From the NCBI GenBank assembly GCA_900316565.1, contig ONDK01000007.1:1-59252 (forward strand): a stretch of DNA of 59,252 nucleotides, written 5' to 3'. The stretch comes from an uncultured Prevotella sp. (GTDB lineage Bacteria; Bacteroidota; Bacteroidia; Bacteroidales; Bacteroidaceae). Both the position numbers and the translations under genes were made by a program. Below, one piece after another: positions 1 through 7,675 of the stretch (its first letter is position 1; each line of letters starts with the position of its first letter). The notes beneath the pieces were generated by a model, which saw nothing but the letters and a program-made list of their open reading frames with translations, was not told where the DNA came from and searched no databases.

Positions 1-91
<91 letters not shown>

Positions 92-100
92 TTCTTTTAT

Positions 101-138
101 AAAAGTCTTGAGAGCTAATGCTTTCAAGACTTTTTTTT
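101..138 (+). terminator. Rho-independent terminator of the rRNA operon
   Basis: The arms AAAAGTCTTGAGAGC (101-115) and GCTTTCAAGACTTTT (120-134) form a 15 bp stem with one G-T pair and a TAAT loop. A run of T follows to 138. It lies 10 bp after the 5S rRNA. Confidence 0.9.
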
Positions 139-224
139 GTTTTTGGTAGACCTACCCCCCCCTACCATACCTACTTTACCTACCATCCCTACTATACTTA
201 CAAACTCCATCTCACAAACATAGT

Positions 225-428
225 AGCTATAGAAAGCATAGGAAGCTATGGAAGCTATAGAAGCTTATAGGAAGCTATGGGGCGCTTATAGAGGCTGTGG
301 AAGCTATAGAAGCTATAGGGCGCTTTATAGAGGCTGTGGAAGCTTATAGGTAGCTATGGGCGCTATAGGGGGAGCTATAGAAGCTATAGGAAGCTATAGA
401 GGCTATAGAAGCTTATAGAAGCTATAGA
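225..428. repeat. CTATAG array 1 (degenerate)
   Basis: About 20 imperfect units of GCTATAGAA type follow one another, with many variants (GCTATGGAA, GCTTATAGGAA, GCTGTGGAA) and lengths of 9-12 bp. It is clearly the same unit as the regular arrays at 13920, 15340, 16621, 20129, 23892, 32813 and 44990, but decayed or older. It lies after the rRNA terminator and more than 700 bp before the next gene. I see no gene in it. The purine-rich strand is the plus strand. Confidence 0.85.
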
Positions 429-1167
429 GCAGCCAGAGTGCCCTTTAGCGCTATGAGCTTGATCTGGCTTATTAGTAGTTGAGCTAGAGGCCTCTTTAGC
501 GTTTGATGCTAGCTATTTCATACTTTCTGTAAGCTTTAGCGGTCTTTAGCGTATGTATATGTTATGTTAGCGTTTAAATGTGGCTTTTTCACCCCTCGGT
601 GCAGATGAGTCCTAGCGTTTAAATGTATTCAACATCCCCTCCATTCGGAGGGGCTTGGGGAGACTTCTCCTCCTTTTTTGTGTGCACGTACACAATGTAA
701 AATAAATTCATAGTAACATATATTTGCGCGTGGACGGTTAGCGCACGAAAGCATGCCAGTCGTACTATAAAAATTATGAAGTTTTGTTACATATTACGGG
801 TGTATAATCCCCTCTTTTGCCGAGTTGGACTGTCGGTTCAAATGTTTCCTGTAGGTTATTGTAGTGGACTGAGTGGTTTTGTGTCCTGCGACATTTTTCT
901 ACCTCAAAATATGTAACAAACCCCGCTATTTTTCTTAAAATGAACAAACTATACACTAATACGAAACATACCATACATCTTCACGACGTTTTTGGACATG
1001 TATTATATGTTAACTGATGATGCAGTGAAAGTGTCGCCCAGCATAAAACGTGTACTTTCTCACTTGCTTTTTCTTCTTTAATAATAACACATATTACTGT
1101 TTGTAAACGATTGAGCAAAAAATGTGTTCGTGCACAACAGGAAAGTTATAAAAAAGTTGGTAAAACG
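429..1167. other. Intergenic spacer without a convincing gene
   Basis: The left part (429-630) carries several copies of a short word, TTTAGCG or TAGCGTTTAAATGT (at about 444, 501, 536, 552, 564 and 613). At 719-726 there is an isolated TATATTTG box, just after a near-palindrome TGTGTGCACGTACACA at about 679-694. Without a matching -33 element I do not call it a promoter, but a small transcript is possible. The rest is AT-rich. A 66-codon reading frame on the minus strand (774-974) has no recognisable features and is not called. Confidence 0.5.
612..662. repeat. Left arm of a ~50 bp inverted repeat around the 1305-2858 gene
   Basis: This arm runs TAGCGTTTAAATGTATTCAA, then a hairpin CCCCTCCATTCGGAGGGG, then CTTGGGGAGA. 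Its reverse complement recurs at 3038-3090 with only a few differences, so the two copies bracket the gene in opposite orientation. Each copy holds its own small hairpin (CCCCTCC/GGAGGGG). Confidence 0.85.
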
Positions 1168-1199
1168 TTTGCATGTATAATTTTTTCCGGTTATATTTG
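1168..1199 (+). promoter_or_regulatory. Bacteroidetes-type promoter for the 1305 gene
   Basis: The -33 element TTTG (1168-1171) and the -7 element TATATTTG (1192-1199, matching TAnnTTTG) are separated by 20 bp. The start codon is about 100 bp downstream, leaving a leader of roughly 95 nt. Confidence 0.7.
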
Positions 1200-1304
1200 C
1201 AATAGAAATTCAGACAACGAATAGAAGATTTAGCCTGAACGGAGCATGCCGGATGCGAGCGACGGTTACATTATATAATAAGCAAACTCTAAAACTATAC
1301 AGCT

Positions 1305-2858
1305 ATGAAGAAGTCAGTTCTTACCATAATGTTGTTAGCGATAGCTGTTATCGCGATGGCCGACAACAGGGCAATGTCTCTTAAGAACCTTGTCGGTGGC
1401 ACGGAGGTGTCGGGAAACTATCTCGACTTGAATATGAACACAATGCTCGTTGACCAGTGTCATGGTGGAGAGATGCTTCTTCTCTATCAGCAGCGCAACT
1501 CCGAGGCTATGCTTTACTCTAGTGTTGAGCAGGGTTTCCGTTGGAAGAAGGACAACCGGGGTGGCATCTTTCAGGTCACCCGCATGGGTCTCCTTAACAC
1601 TAACAATACAGACCGTAACGTTAAGGGCAACACTGGTTTCTTCGCTACCCTTGACGACTTGATGGGTAATCACGTTTGGACACGTAACATCCTCCCAGCA
1701 TATGTTGATGACTCCGCCAATGTGGTCCTCGGTTACCGTGCGCGCTGGAACAGCTTCGACGGCGACGTACAGTTCCACTCAAAGAATGTCATGTATGCTT
1801 ACCGCCTCTCTGACGGTAAGGAGCTTTGGCAGGACACCATCACACATTACACGCGGTGGGGATGGAACAATGTTATGTATCTCCCGGAGACAGGCTACTA
1901 CCTCGTCTGGACCGACCAGCTGATGCTCATAGACCCGCAGGGTGGGGTAGTGAAGAGAGTTACTGTGAACACCGGACGTTATGGTGTGCCGGTAGGTGTG
2001 AGCCGTAAGGACCACAGTACCGACCACGGCAATGACGCCGACTACGCGTTCACGCCGTATGTGGACCGTGGCTACTGGACTGGCATAAAGTCGAATGTCA
2101 TCTTTAAGGACGGTCAGATTTTCCTGGCTGATGGCGAAGACCTCTACTGCATGGATGAGGACCTGAACGTGCTGTGGTTCTCACAGCTGCCGAAGGACAA
2201 GACATCGGCAATGCGCTTACGTATCGACGGCGACCGCATCACACTGCTCTCCACCGGTATGGCATATCTCGAGGGCTGCGCCTATGAGGTGGGCAAGCCG
2301 TTCGTGGCGCAGTTCGACCTTACCACTGGCCGGCCGTATTTCACTAAGGACATCGATGTGAAGGGAAGGATAGAGGATGCTTATCTTGGCAATGGCAAGG
2401 CATTCTATCTAACCAGCAACGGTCTTAATGAGGTGAACAACTTTAGTGATCCGCTCGTTACTGTTTACGACAAGAGTGTCGTCGGTAAGGTGGAGAGACT
2501 CAGCAATCATACCAAGTATGCCCTTGATGGCGATAAGATGCTCACCATGGCCTGTCAGGACAATAACGTGCTGCTCGTCGGCAAGGATGGCATGAGCCGC
2601 CTCTTCGACGGCAACGACAACAAGGTTGTCAAGACTGTTGCCACCTCTGAGCTCTACGATAAGACTGCTGATGGTGTCTACACGTGCATGAGCCGCGACA
2701 AGAAGGGCGTTATCACTGATGAGCCCAGCAACCTGGTCATTACCGGTCAGGACGGCAACGTTGCCGCACACTTCAACACTCAGTTCAACGGCGCCTTCTA
2801 CAACGACGGTATGCTCACCGTGGTGATGAAGAGCGGTATCTTCTCGACTCGGATGTAA
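1305..2858 (+). CDS. Secreted beta-propeller-like protein of unknown function
   Basis: The 517-residue protein begins with a signal peptide (MKKSVLTIMLLAIAVIAMAD). There is no lipobox cysteine, so it is probably periplasmic or secreted. The rest contains repeated blades of the kind seen in PQQ-like or WD-like propellers, such as DGKELWQDTI near residue 175, GQIFLADGEDLYCMDEDLNVLWF near 275-300, and GRPYFTKDIDVKGRIEDAYLGNGKAFYLTSNGL near 345-380. Family membership is inferred from this blade pattern; I recognise no catalytic residues. It is monocistronic, with its own promoter and terminator, and is bracketed by inverted repeats. Function is unknown. Confidence 0.75.
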   Translation: MKKSVLTIMLLAIAVIAMADNRAMSLKNLVGGTEVSGNYLDLNMNTMLVDQCHGGEMLLLYQQRNSEAMLYSSVEQGFRWKKDNRGGIFQVTRMGLLNTNNTDRNVKGNTGFFATLDDLMGNHVWTRNILPAYVDDSANVVLGYRARWNSFDGDVQFHSKNVMYAYRLSDGKELWQDTITHYTRWGWNNVMYLPETGYYLVWTDQLMLIDPQGGVVKRVTVNTGRYGVPVGVSRKDHSTDHGNDADYAFTPYVDRGYWTGIKSNVIFKDGQIFLADGEDLYCMDEDLNVLWFSQLPKDKTSAMRLRIDGDRITLLSTGMAYLEGCAYEVGKPFVAQFDLTTGRPYFTKDIDVKGRIEDAYLGNGKAFYLTSNGLNEVNNFSDPLVTVYDKSVVGKVERLSNHTKYALDGDKMLTMACQDNNVLLVGKDGMSRLFDGNDNKVVKTVATSELYDKTADGVYTCMSRDKKGVITDEPSNLVITGQDGNVAAHFNTQFNGAFYNDGMLTVVMKSGIFSTRM

Positions 2859-2990
2859 ATGCGCAATCGATTGTTTTCTTCAGTTCTACATTAGTAGAAT
2901 TGCGACAATCATTTGGCTCGATAGGAATCTGTAAAACATAACTCTTTCCCAGGAGTATAAATTGGGTTAAGGCTAACAGGTAAGAAAGGG

Positions 2991-3023
2991 AAGGGGACAT
3001 CCGTGAGGACGTCCCCTTTTTTT
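2991..3023 (+). terminator. Rho-independent terminator
   Basis: AAGGGGAC (2991-2998) pairs with GTCCCCTT (3011-3018). A further TCC/GGA pairing closes a GTGA loop, and a T run reaches 3023. It ends the 1305-2858 transcript. Confidence 0.88.
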
Positions 3024-3037
3024 GGAGAGCCTGGAAG

Positions 3038-3090
3038 CCTCCCCAAGTCCCTCCGAATGGAGGGGATGTTAGATACATTTAAACGCTAAG
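3038..3090. repeat. Right arm of the ~50 bp inverted repeat
   Basis: This is the reverse complement of 612-662: CTCCCCAAGTCCCTCCGAAT, then GGAGGGGATGTTAGATACAT, then TTAAACGCTAAG. It is followed at 3091-3130 by a second imperfect hairpin (CCCTCTCTCTCCCCTAAAAG, then GGTAGACAGAGGGGG). Confidence 0.85.
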
Positions 3091-3183
3091 GAGCCCTCTC
3101 TCTCCCCTAAAAGGGTAGACAGAGGGGGCGACAGCGCATTAATGTATATTGTCTTTTAATGAATTTAGGGTGCAATAGAATTT

Positions 3184-3214
3184 AGGATGGGGATAAACCC
3201 CACCCCTACATTGG
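3184..3214. repeat. REP-like hairpin element, copy 1
   Basis: The core GGATGGGGATAAACCCCACC is followed by CCTACATTGG. The GGATGGGG and CCCCACCC arms can pair around ATAAA. Closely related copies occur at 23049, 40183, 38215 (reverse), 59176 (reverse) and 59228 (reverse). The remaining spacer up to the fcl stop at 3355 shows nothing else I can name. Confidence 0.8.
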
Positions 3215-3354
3215 ATTATGCGTCAGACCAATCGTACAAATGTGGCGATGCCCCTATGGATTATATGGTTGATCAGCTATACAAATATTATGGTGTTCAT
3301 AAGGATTATACAGTTGATCAGCCCACCAGAACGTGTGTCTGCGCCTACAATATA

Positions 3355-4578
3355 TTATGCCTTGAGGGAGTTGCGGTACCACTCATAGAGTTTTTCGACA
3401 CCGTCCTCAATCTCCACCTTATGATGCCAGCCTAGGCTGTGGAGCTTTGAGACGTCGATGAGCTTGCGCGGTGTGCCGTTGGGTTTTGTCTTGTCCCATG
3501 CCAGTTCTCCTTCGAAGCCGACGGTCTTGATGACAAGTTCCGCGAGAGCCTTGATGGTCAGCTCCTTTCCTGTACCCACGTTGATATGGCAGTTGCGGAT
3601 TTCACCGAGTGAAGGAATGGCGCCGCCACGTCCTTCCGAGTTGTTACGGTTCACCTCTCCGTCGGTCTTCACGCCGTAGAACACAGACGAGTATTTCTCT
3701 ATGCCTATGATATCTGAGAAGTCGACGTTGAGGAGCACGTGTACCGAGGCGTCGGCCATATCCTCCGACCACAGGAACTCACGCAGTGGTGAGCCGTCGC
3801 CCCACAGCGTTACCTTGTTGTTCTCAATGCCGTAGAAGGCCAGTGCCTTGAGTATGCGTTCCTTGTCGCTGTTGTCGTCGACGTTGTCGTTACCTATCAT
3901 CTCGGCGAGTTTTGCCGGTGGGTTTATAGGCCGTTTGTTCATGTCGATACGTATGGCATCCCAGTCGTCATCGTGGATGAGCTTGGAGAGGTATACCTTG
4001 CGCATCATTGCCGGCAGGACGTGTGAGTTCTCCAGGTGGAAGTTGTCGTTAGGACCGTAGAGGTTCGTGGGCATCACGGCGATATAGTTGGTACCGTACT
4101 GGAGGTTGTAGCTCTCGCACATTTTCAGTCCTGCTATCTTAGCGATGGCATACTCCTCGTTGGTGTATTCCAGCGGTGAGGTGAGCAGCGCGTCCTCCTT
4201 CATCGGCTGCGGTGCGTTCTTCGGGTAGATACATGTGGAACCGAGGAAGAGAAGCTTCTTCACATGGTGCTTGTAGGCCTGCTCGATTACATTGCACTGC
4301 ATTTTCATGTTCTGCATGATGAAGTCGGCGCGGTAGAGGGAGTTGGCCATGATACCGCCCACGAAGGCAGCGGCGAGGACGACAGCGTCGGGCTGTTCCT
4401 CATCGAAGAATTTCTTTACAGCGAGCTGGTCGGTGAGGTCTAACTCCTTGTGTGTGCGGCCAACGAGATTGTTATAGCCGCGTTGTTTCAAGTTGTTCCA
4501 GATGGCCGAGCCCACCAAGCCATGGTGGCCGGCAACGAAGATTTTCGAATTTTTATCTAATGTCATTTTTTTTATCAA
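3355..4578 (-). CDS. fcl: GDP-L-fucose synthase
   Basis: This is a bifunctional epimerase/reductase that converts GDP-4-keto-6-deoxy-D-mannose to GDP-L-fucose with NADPH, in the cytoplasm. The 407-residue protein has the nucleotide-binding motif GHHGLVG (17-23) and the SDR catalytic triad Ser114 (GSTCIYP), Tyr143 and Lys147 (YAIAK). It is longer than the roughly 320 residues of the enterobacterial enzyme. The extra length appears to be internal, in the stretches around residues 205-240 and 285-325. It is the last gene of manC-gmd-fcl. A second ATG lies four codons in (MTLDKN), and either start is possible. Confidence 0.93.
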   Translation of the reverse strand: MIKKMTLDKNSKIFVAGHHGLVGSAIWNNLKQRGYNNLVGRTHKELDLTDQLAVKKFFDEEQPDAVVLAAAFVGGIMANSLYRADFIMQNMKMQCNVIEQAYKHHVKKLLFLGSTCIYPKNAPQPMKEDALLTSPLEYTNEEYAIAKIAGLKMCESYNLQYGTNYIAVMPTNLYGPNDNFHLENSHVLPAMMRKVYLSKLIHDDDWDAIRIDMNKRPINPPAKLAEMIGNDNVDDNSDKERILKALAFYGIENNKVTLWGDGSPLREFLWSEDMADASVHVLLNVDFSDIIGIEKYSSVFYGVKTDGEVNRNNSEGRGGAIPSLGEIRNCHINVGTGKELTIKALAELVIKTVGFEGELAWDKTKPNGTPRKLIDVSKLHSLGWHHKVEIEDGVEKLYEWYRNSLKA

Positions 4579-4585
4579 GAATTAG
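4569..4585. repeat. Direct repeat flanking the GxxExxY gene, copy 1
   Basis: TTTTTATCAAGAATTAGAG lies immediately before the fcl start. The near-identical TTTTTTAATCAAGAATTATA is at 5061-5080. The two copies are in the same orientation, about 490 bp apart, and frame the 4649-5050 gene. Confidence 0.7.
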
Positions 4586-4648
4586 AGAATTAGAGAATTT
4601 TTATGTTATCTATCGAAATACACTAATTCTAGTACTTAAAGAACATAT

Positions 4649-5050
4649 TCATACATCCTTACTGGGTCTATGATCCCACACATTCGGAAACCACTTGTAT
4701 TGCAGGCTCTTTGTGCCGAAATTAACAAGGAGTCCCAATTGATGGTTGCTCACATGGAGATAATTGATTATTTGGGATTCAAATTCACCTGTTAGTTCGG
4801 ACACCGCTTTCATTTCAATACATATCTTGTCATAGCATAAGAAGTCATAGAAGTAGTCGTGTGGCAATATTACCCCATGATACTTCATTGTAATATGAGC
4901 TTCCCTAATATACGGAATATTATTCTCCCTTAACAACACTTCAAAAGCATCTTGATAGACCTTCTCTTTGAAACCGCACCCCAGTTCACGATGTAACTGC
5001 ATTGCAAGACCTAACAAGGTTCTGCTCTCATTCTGATAAAGAAGCCCCAT
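4649..5050 (-). CDS. GxxExxY family protein (PD-(D/E)XK nuclease-like)
   Basis: The 133-residue protein carries the family signature GFKEKVY (GxxExxY, near residues 27-33). Its nuclease-like core contains YDFLCYDKICIEMKAV near residues 70-86, which supplies the E-x-K of a PD-(D/E)XK fold. The biochemical role of this family is not established to my knowledge. It lies between gmd and fcl in the same direction, but neither needs it for GDP-fucose synthesis. Direct repeats at 4569 and 5061 flank it, so it looks like an inserted cassette. If it degrades nucleic acid, the substrate is unknown. Confidence 0.85.
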   Translation of the reverse strand: MGLLYQNESRTLLGLAMQLHRELGCGFKEKVYQDAFEVLLRENNIPYIREAHITMKYHGVILPHDYFYDFLCYDKICIEMKAVSELTGEFESQIINYLHVSNHQLGLLVNFGTKSLQYKWFPNVWDHRPSKDV

Positions 5051-5060
5051 AAGAATGTTA

Positions 5061-5144
5061 TTTTTTAATCAAGAATTATAGATTTTGAGAATTATGATGC
5101 CGCATCAGACGTGACAGAAATTCTCTCATTCTCAAATTCTTGAT
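5061..5144. repeat. Direct repeat copy 2 and nested palindrome between gmd and the GxxExxY gene
   Basis: The direct-repeat copy TTTTTTAATCAAGAATTATA starts at 5061. ATCAAGAATT (5068-5077) is mirrored by AATTCTTGAT (5135-5144), TGAGAAT is mirrored by ATTCTCA inside it, and TGATGC-C-GCATCA (about 5095-5107) forms the centre. The whole can fold as a long imperfect hairpin in the gmd-fcl transcript. Confidence 0.65.
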
Positions 5145-5152
5145 AAGTTAAA

Positions 5153-6250
5153 TTACTTGACGATTCCTTTCTCGAGGTATTCCTCAAGGTTGACGCGTAC
5201 TCTTGCGGCCGCGTCGTCGGCTGCAACCTTCTTCATGTCGCTTTCGACCATGAGCTTGACGAGTTCCTCGAAGGAAGTCTTGCTGGGGTTCCAGTGGAGC
5301 TGTGCCTTTGCTTTCGTCGGGTCGCCCCAGAGGTTGACGACATCCGTGGGACGGTAGAAGTCGGGAGAGACCTCCACGAGGACCTTGCCGGTGGCCTTGT
5401 CGATACCTTTCTCATCGGCGCCCTCACCCTTCCATTCGAGTTCGATGCCTACATAGTGGAAGGCCAGGGTAGCGAACTCACGCACGGTGTGCTGCACGCC
5501 GGTGGCGATGACGAAGTCGTCCGGTTTATCGTTCTGCAGTATGAGCCACATGCACTCCACGTAGTCCTTAGCGTATCCCCAGTCTCTCTTTGATGACAGG
5601 TTGCCGAGGTATAGCTTGTCCTGTTTGCCCTGTTTGATGCGGGCTGCTGCAAGTGTTATCTTACGTGTTACGAAGGTCTCTCCGCGCCGTTCGCTCTCAT
5701 GGTTGAAGAGGATGCCGTTGCAGCAGAACATATTGTATGCGTCGCGGTACTCCTTCATTATCCAGAAGCCGTAGAGCTTTGCCACGGCATAAGGGCTGTA
5801 AGGGTGGAACGGTGTGTTCTCGTTCTGCGGTACCTCCTCCACTTTTCCGTAGAGTTCCGATGTAGAAGCCTGGTAGATGCGGCATGTGTCGGCGAGTCCG
5901 CACTGGCGTACGGCCTCTACGATGCGTAGGACACCCACGGCGTCGACATCGGCGGTGTACTCCGGAGAGTCGAAGCTCACCTGTACGTGGCTCTGTGCAG
6001 CGAGGTTGTAGATTTCTGTTGGGCGCACTCTTCCTATAAGTCCCACGAGACTCATCGAGTCGCCCATATCAGCATAGTGGAGGTGGAAGTTCGGTTTTCC
6101 CTCCAGGTGAGCGATACGTTCGCGGTAGTCGACTGACGAACGGCGTATGATGCCGTGAACGTCGTATCCTTTGGACAGAAGGAGCTCCGAGAGGTAGCTT
6201 CCGTCCTGGCCTGTTACTCCTGTTATTATTGCAACGTTTCTTTTAGCCAT
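5153..6250 (-). CDS. gmd: GDP-mannose 4,6-dehydratase
   Basis: It makes GDP-4-keto-6-deoxy-D-mannose from GDP-mannose, the step before fcl. The 365-residue extended SDR protein has the binding motif [10 protein letters not shown] (11-20), the [12 protein letters not shown] segment near 82-93, the STSELYG motif near 130, and the catalytic YAVAK near 156. Length matches the family. It lies downstream of manC (96 bp gap) and upstream of the GxxExxY insertion and fcl. The product probably feeds capsule, O-antigen or glycoprotein fucosylation. Confidence 0.95.
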   Translation of the reverse strand: MAKRNVAIITGVTGQDGSYLSELLLSKGYDVHGIIRRSSVDYRERIAHLEGKPNFHLHYADMGDSMSLVGLIGRVRPTEIYNLAAQSHVQVSFDSPEYTADVDAVGVLRIVEAVRQCGLADTCRIYQASTSELYGKVEEVPQNENTPFHPYSPYAVAKLYGFWIMKEYRDAYNMFCCNGILFNHESERRGETFVTRKITLAAARIKQGKQDKLYLGNLSSKRDWGYAKDYVECMWLILQNDKPDDFVIATGVQHTVREFATLAFHYVGIELEWKGEGADEKGIDKATGKVLVEVSPDFYRPTDVVNLWGDPTKAKAQLHWNPSKTSFEELVKLMVESDMKKVAADDAAARVRVNLEEYLEKGIVK

Positions 6251-6346
6251 TGTATTTTTCTTGTTTTATAGTCTTGATTGTTATCTTGGTATTGATCATT
6301 GTTTATTGCTCACTGCTCACTGCAAATTTCTCATTACCTCAGGTAA

Positions 6347-7402
6347 TCAGTTTTCCCCCGAGAACTGCTTGATGCGCTGTTCCTCGCTGAGTTTGCAGAT
6401 GAGGAGAACGCCGTCGTGTTCTGCCACGATATATCCGTCGAGGCCCTGGACGACGACCTTCCTGGCGTCGTGAACGTTTATGATGGAGCCTTTAGTGTCG
6501 TAGAGGTCCACGTTGCCGCCGATGACAGCATTTCCGTAGAGATCCTTCTTGCTCTGGATGAGCAGTGAGCCCCATGTGCCGAGGTCGCTCCATCCGAAGC
6601 TTGCCGGGCATACGAATATCTCGTCGGCTTTCTCCATGATGGCATAGTCGACGGAGATGTTCTCACAGTCCGGGTACACCTCGTTGATGATTTTCTGCTC
6701 CTCCGGTGTGCCCAGTTTGTCGCGTATGCGGTCGAAGACGCGTGCCAGCGACGGCTGATAGACGCGGAAGGAGTTTATTATCGTGTTGGCGCTCCAGATG
6801 AAGATGCCGGCATTCCAGAAGAAGTTGCTCTGCTGGATGTATTTGATGGCCGTCTCCAGTTCCGGTTTCTCACGGAACTTCATCACGCGGTATATTCCTT
6901 TGTTGCGTGCGCTGGCCTGTGCCATATCGGCTTCGATGTATCCGTAGCCGGTTTCGGGGCGTGTTGGTTTCATTCCGAGTGTTACGATAGCGTCCGACTC
7001 GCTTGTGAACTTCAGACAAGCGGTGATGACTCTTCGGAATTCTATTGGGTTGGTTACTATATGGTCGCTGGGGGCTACAACGATGTTAGCCTTCGGGTCA
7101 GCATTCTTTATTCTCCAGCTGACGTATGCTATGCATGGTGCCGTGTTACGGCGGCACGGCTCGCGGAGGATGTTCCCCACGGGGATCTCCGGCAACTGCT
7201 CGTGGACGATGGCAGCATAGCGGTCATTGGTTACTACCCATACGTTTTCCGGAGCGCAGATGCCCTCGAAGCGGTCGTATGTGAGCTGGAACAAGGTGCG
7301 TCCCACACCGAGGACGTCGATGAATTGCTTTGGGTGCTCGGCAGTGCTCATAGGCCAAAAGCGACTGCCGACGCCTCCTGCCATAATAACTAGATGATTC
7401 AT
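6347..7402 (-). CDS. manC: Mannose-1-phosphate guanylyltransferase
   Basis: This 351-residue nucleotidyltransferase makes GDP-mannose from mannose-1-phosphate and GTP. The active-site signature MAGGVGSRFWPMS is followed by PKQF within residues 7-27. The open frame continues upstream to 7549, but I start at 7402 (MNHLVIMAGG): it gives the conserved N-terminus and sits 30 bp after a good promoter. The C-terminal phosphomannose isomerase domain of longer bifunctional enzymes is absent. It is the first gene of the GDP-fucose operon. Confidence 0.93.
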   Translation of the reverse strand: MNHLVIMAGGVGSRFWPMSTAEHPKQFIDVLGVGRTLFQLTYDRFEGICAPENVWVVTNDRYAAIVHEQLPEIPVGNILREPCRRNTAPCIAYVSWRIKNADPKANIVVAPSDHIVTNPIEFRRVITACLKFTSESDAIVTLGMKPTRPETGYGYIEADMAQASARNKGIYRVMKFREKPELETAIKYIQQSNFFWNAGIFIWSANTIINSFRVYQPSLARVFDRIRDKLGTPEEQKIINEVYPDCENISVDYAIMEKADEIFVCPASFGWSDLGTWGSLLIQSKKDLYGNAVIGGNVDLYDTKGSIINVHDARKVVVQGLDGYIVAEHDGVLLICKLSEEQRIKQFSGEN

Positions 7403-7431
7403 TAACTTGTAGTTATAACTGTATTTAGGTA

Positions 7432-7461
7432 CAAAGGTATAAAAAAAATGCAAAAAGACAA
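7432..7461 (-). promoter_or_regulatory. Promoter of the manC-gmd-fcl operon
   Basis: On the minus strand the -7 box is TACCTTTG (7439-7432) and the -33 TTG is at 7461-7459, with 19 bp between. The manC start is 30 bp beyond the -7 box. Confidence 0.75.
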
Positions 7462-7484
7462 TTTTATCCATTACCTTTTTGCAT
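7448..7484. promoter_or_regulatory. Inverted repeat overlapping the manC -33 region (candidate operator)
   Basis: ATGCAAAAAG (7448-7457) and CTTTTTGCAT (7475-7484) are perfect 10 bp inverted repeats, 17 bp apart. The -33 element of the manC promoter lies between them. The spacing suits a dimeric DNA-binding protein, but no regulator is encoded nearby. The rest of the gap to xylB (7485-7675) contains only degenerate CCTTTAAACCCTTGCAGGGTG repeat-like sequence. Confidence 0.5.
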
Positions 7485-7675
7485 TTCCTGTTGTTGTAAT
7501 CGTTTGTTGTAATCGGCTGGCGGGGCGAGGACAGTCTCCTGAACCCCATAGAACTCTCTCTGACTTCCAGCTAAAAGTTGGATGACCAAAACACCTTTAA
7601 ACCCTTGCAGGGTGGGGAAGATCCCTCCATACAAGTGGCTAGTCTCCGTTCCTTTTCCGGTAGTGGGGGGAGGCG

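Noticed and set aside
774-974. 66-residue minus-strand frame in the first spacer
   Set aside because: No promoter, family or conserved pattern is visible; the region is AT-rich spacer.
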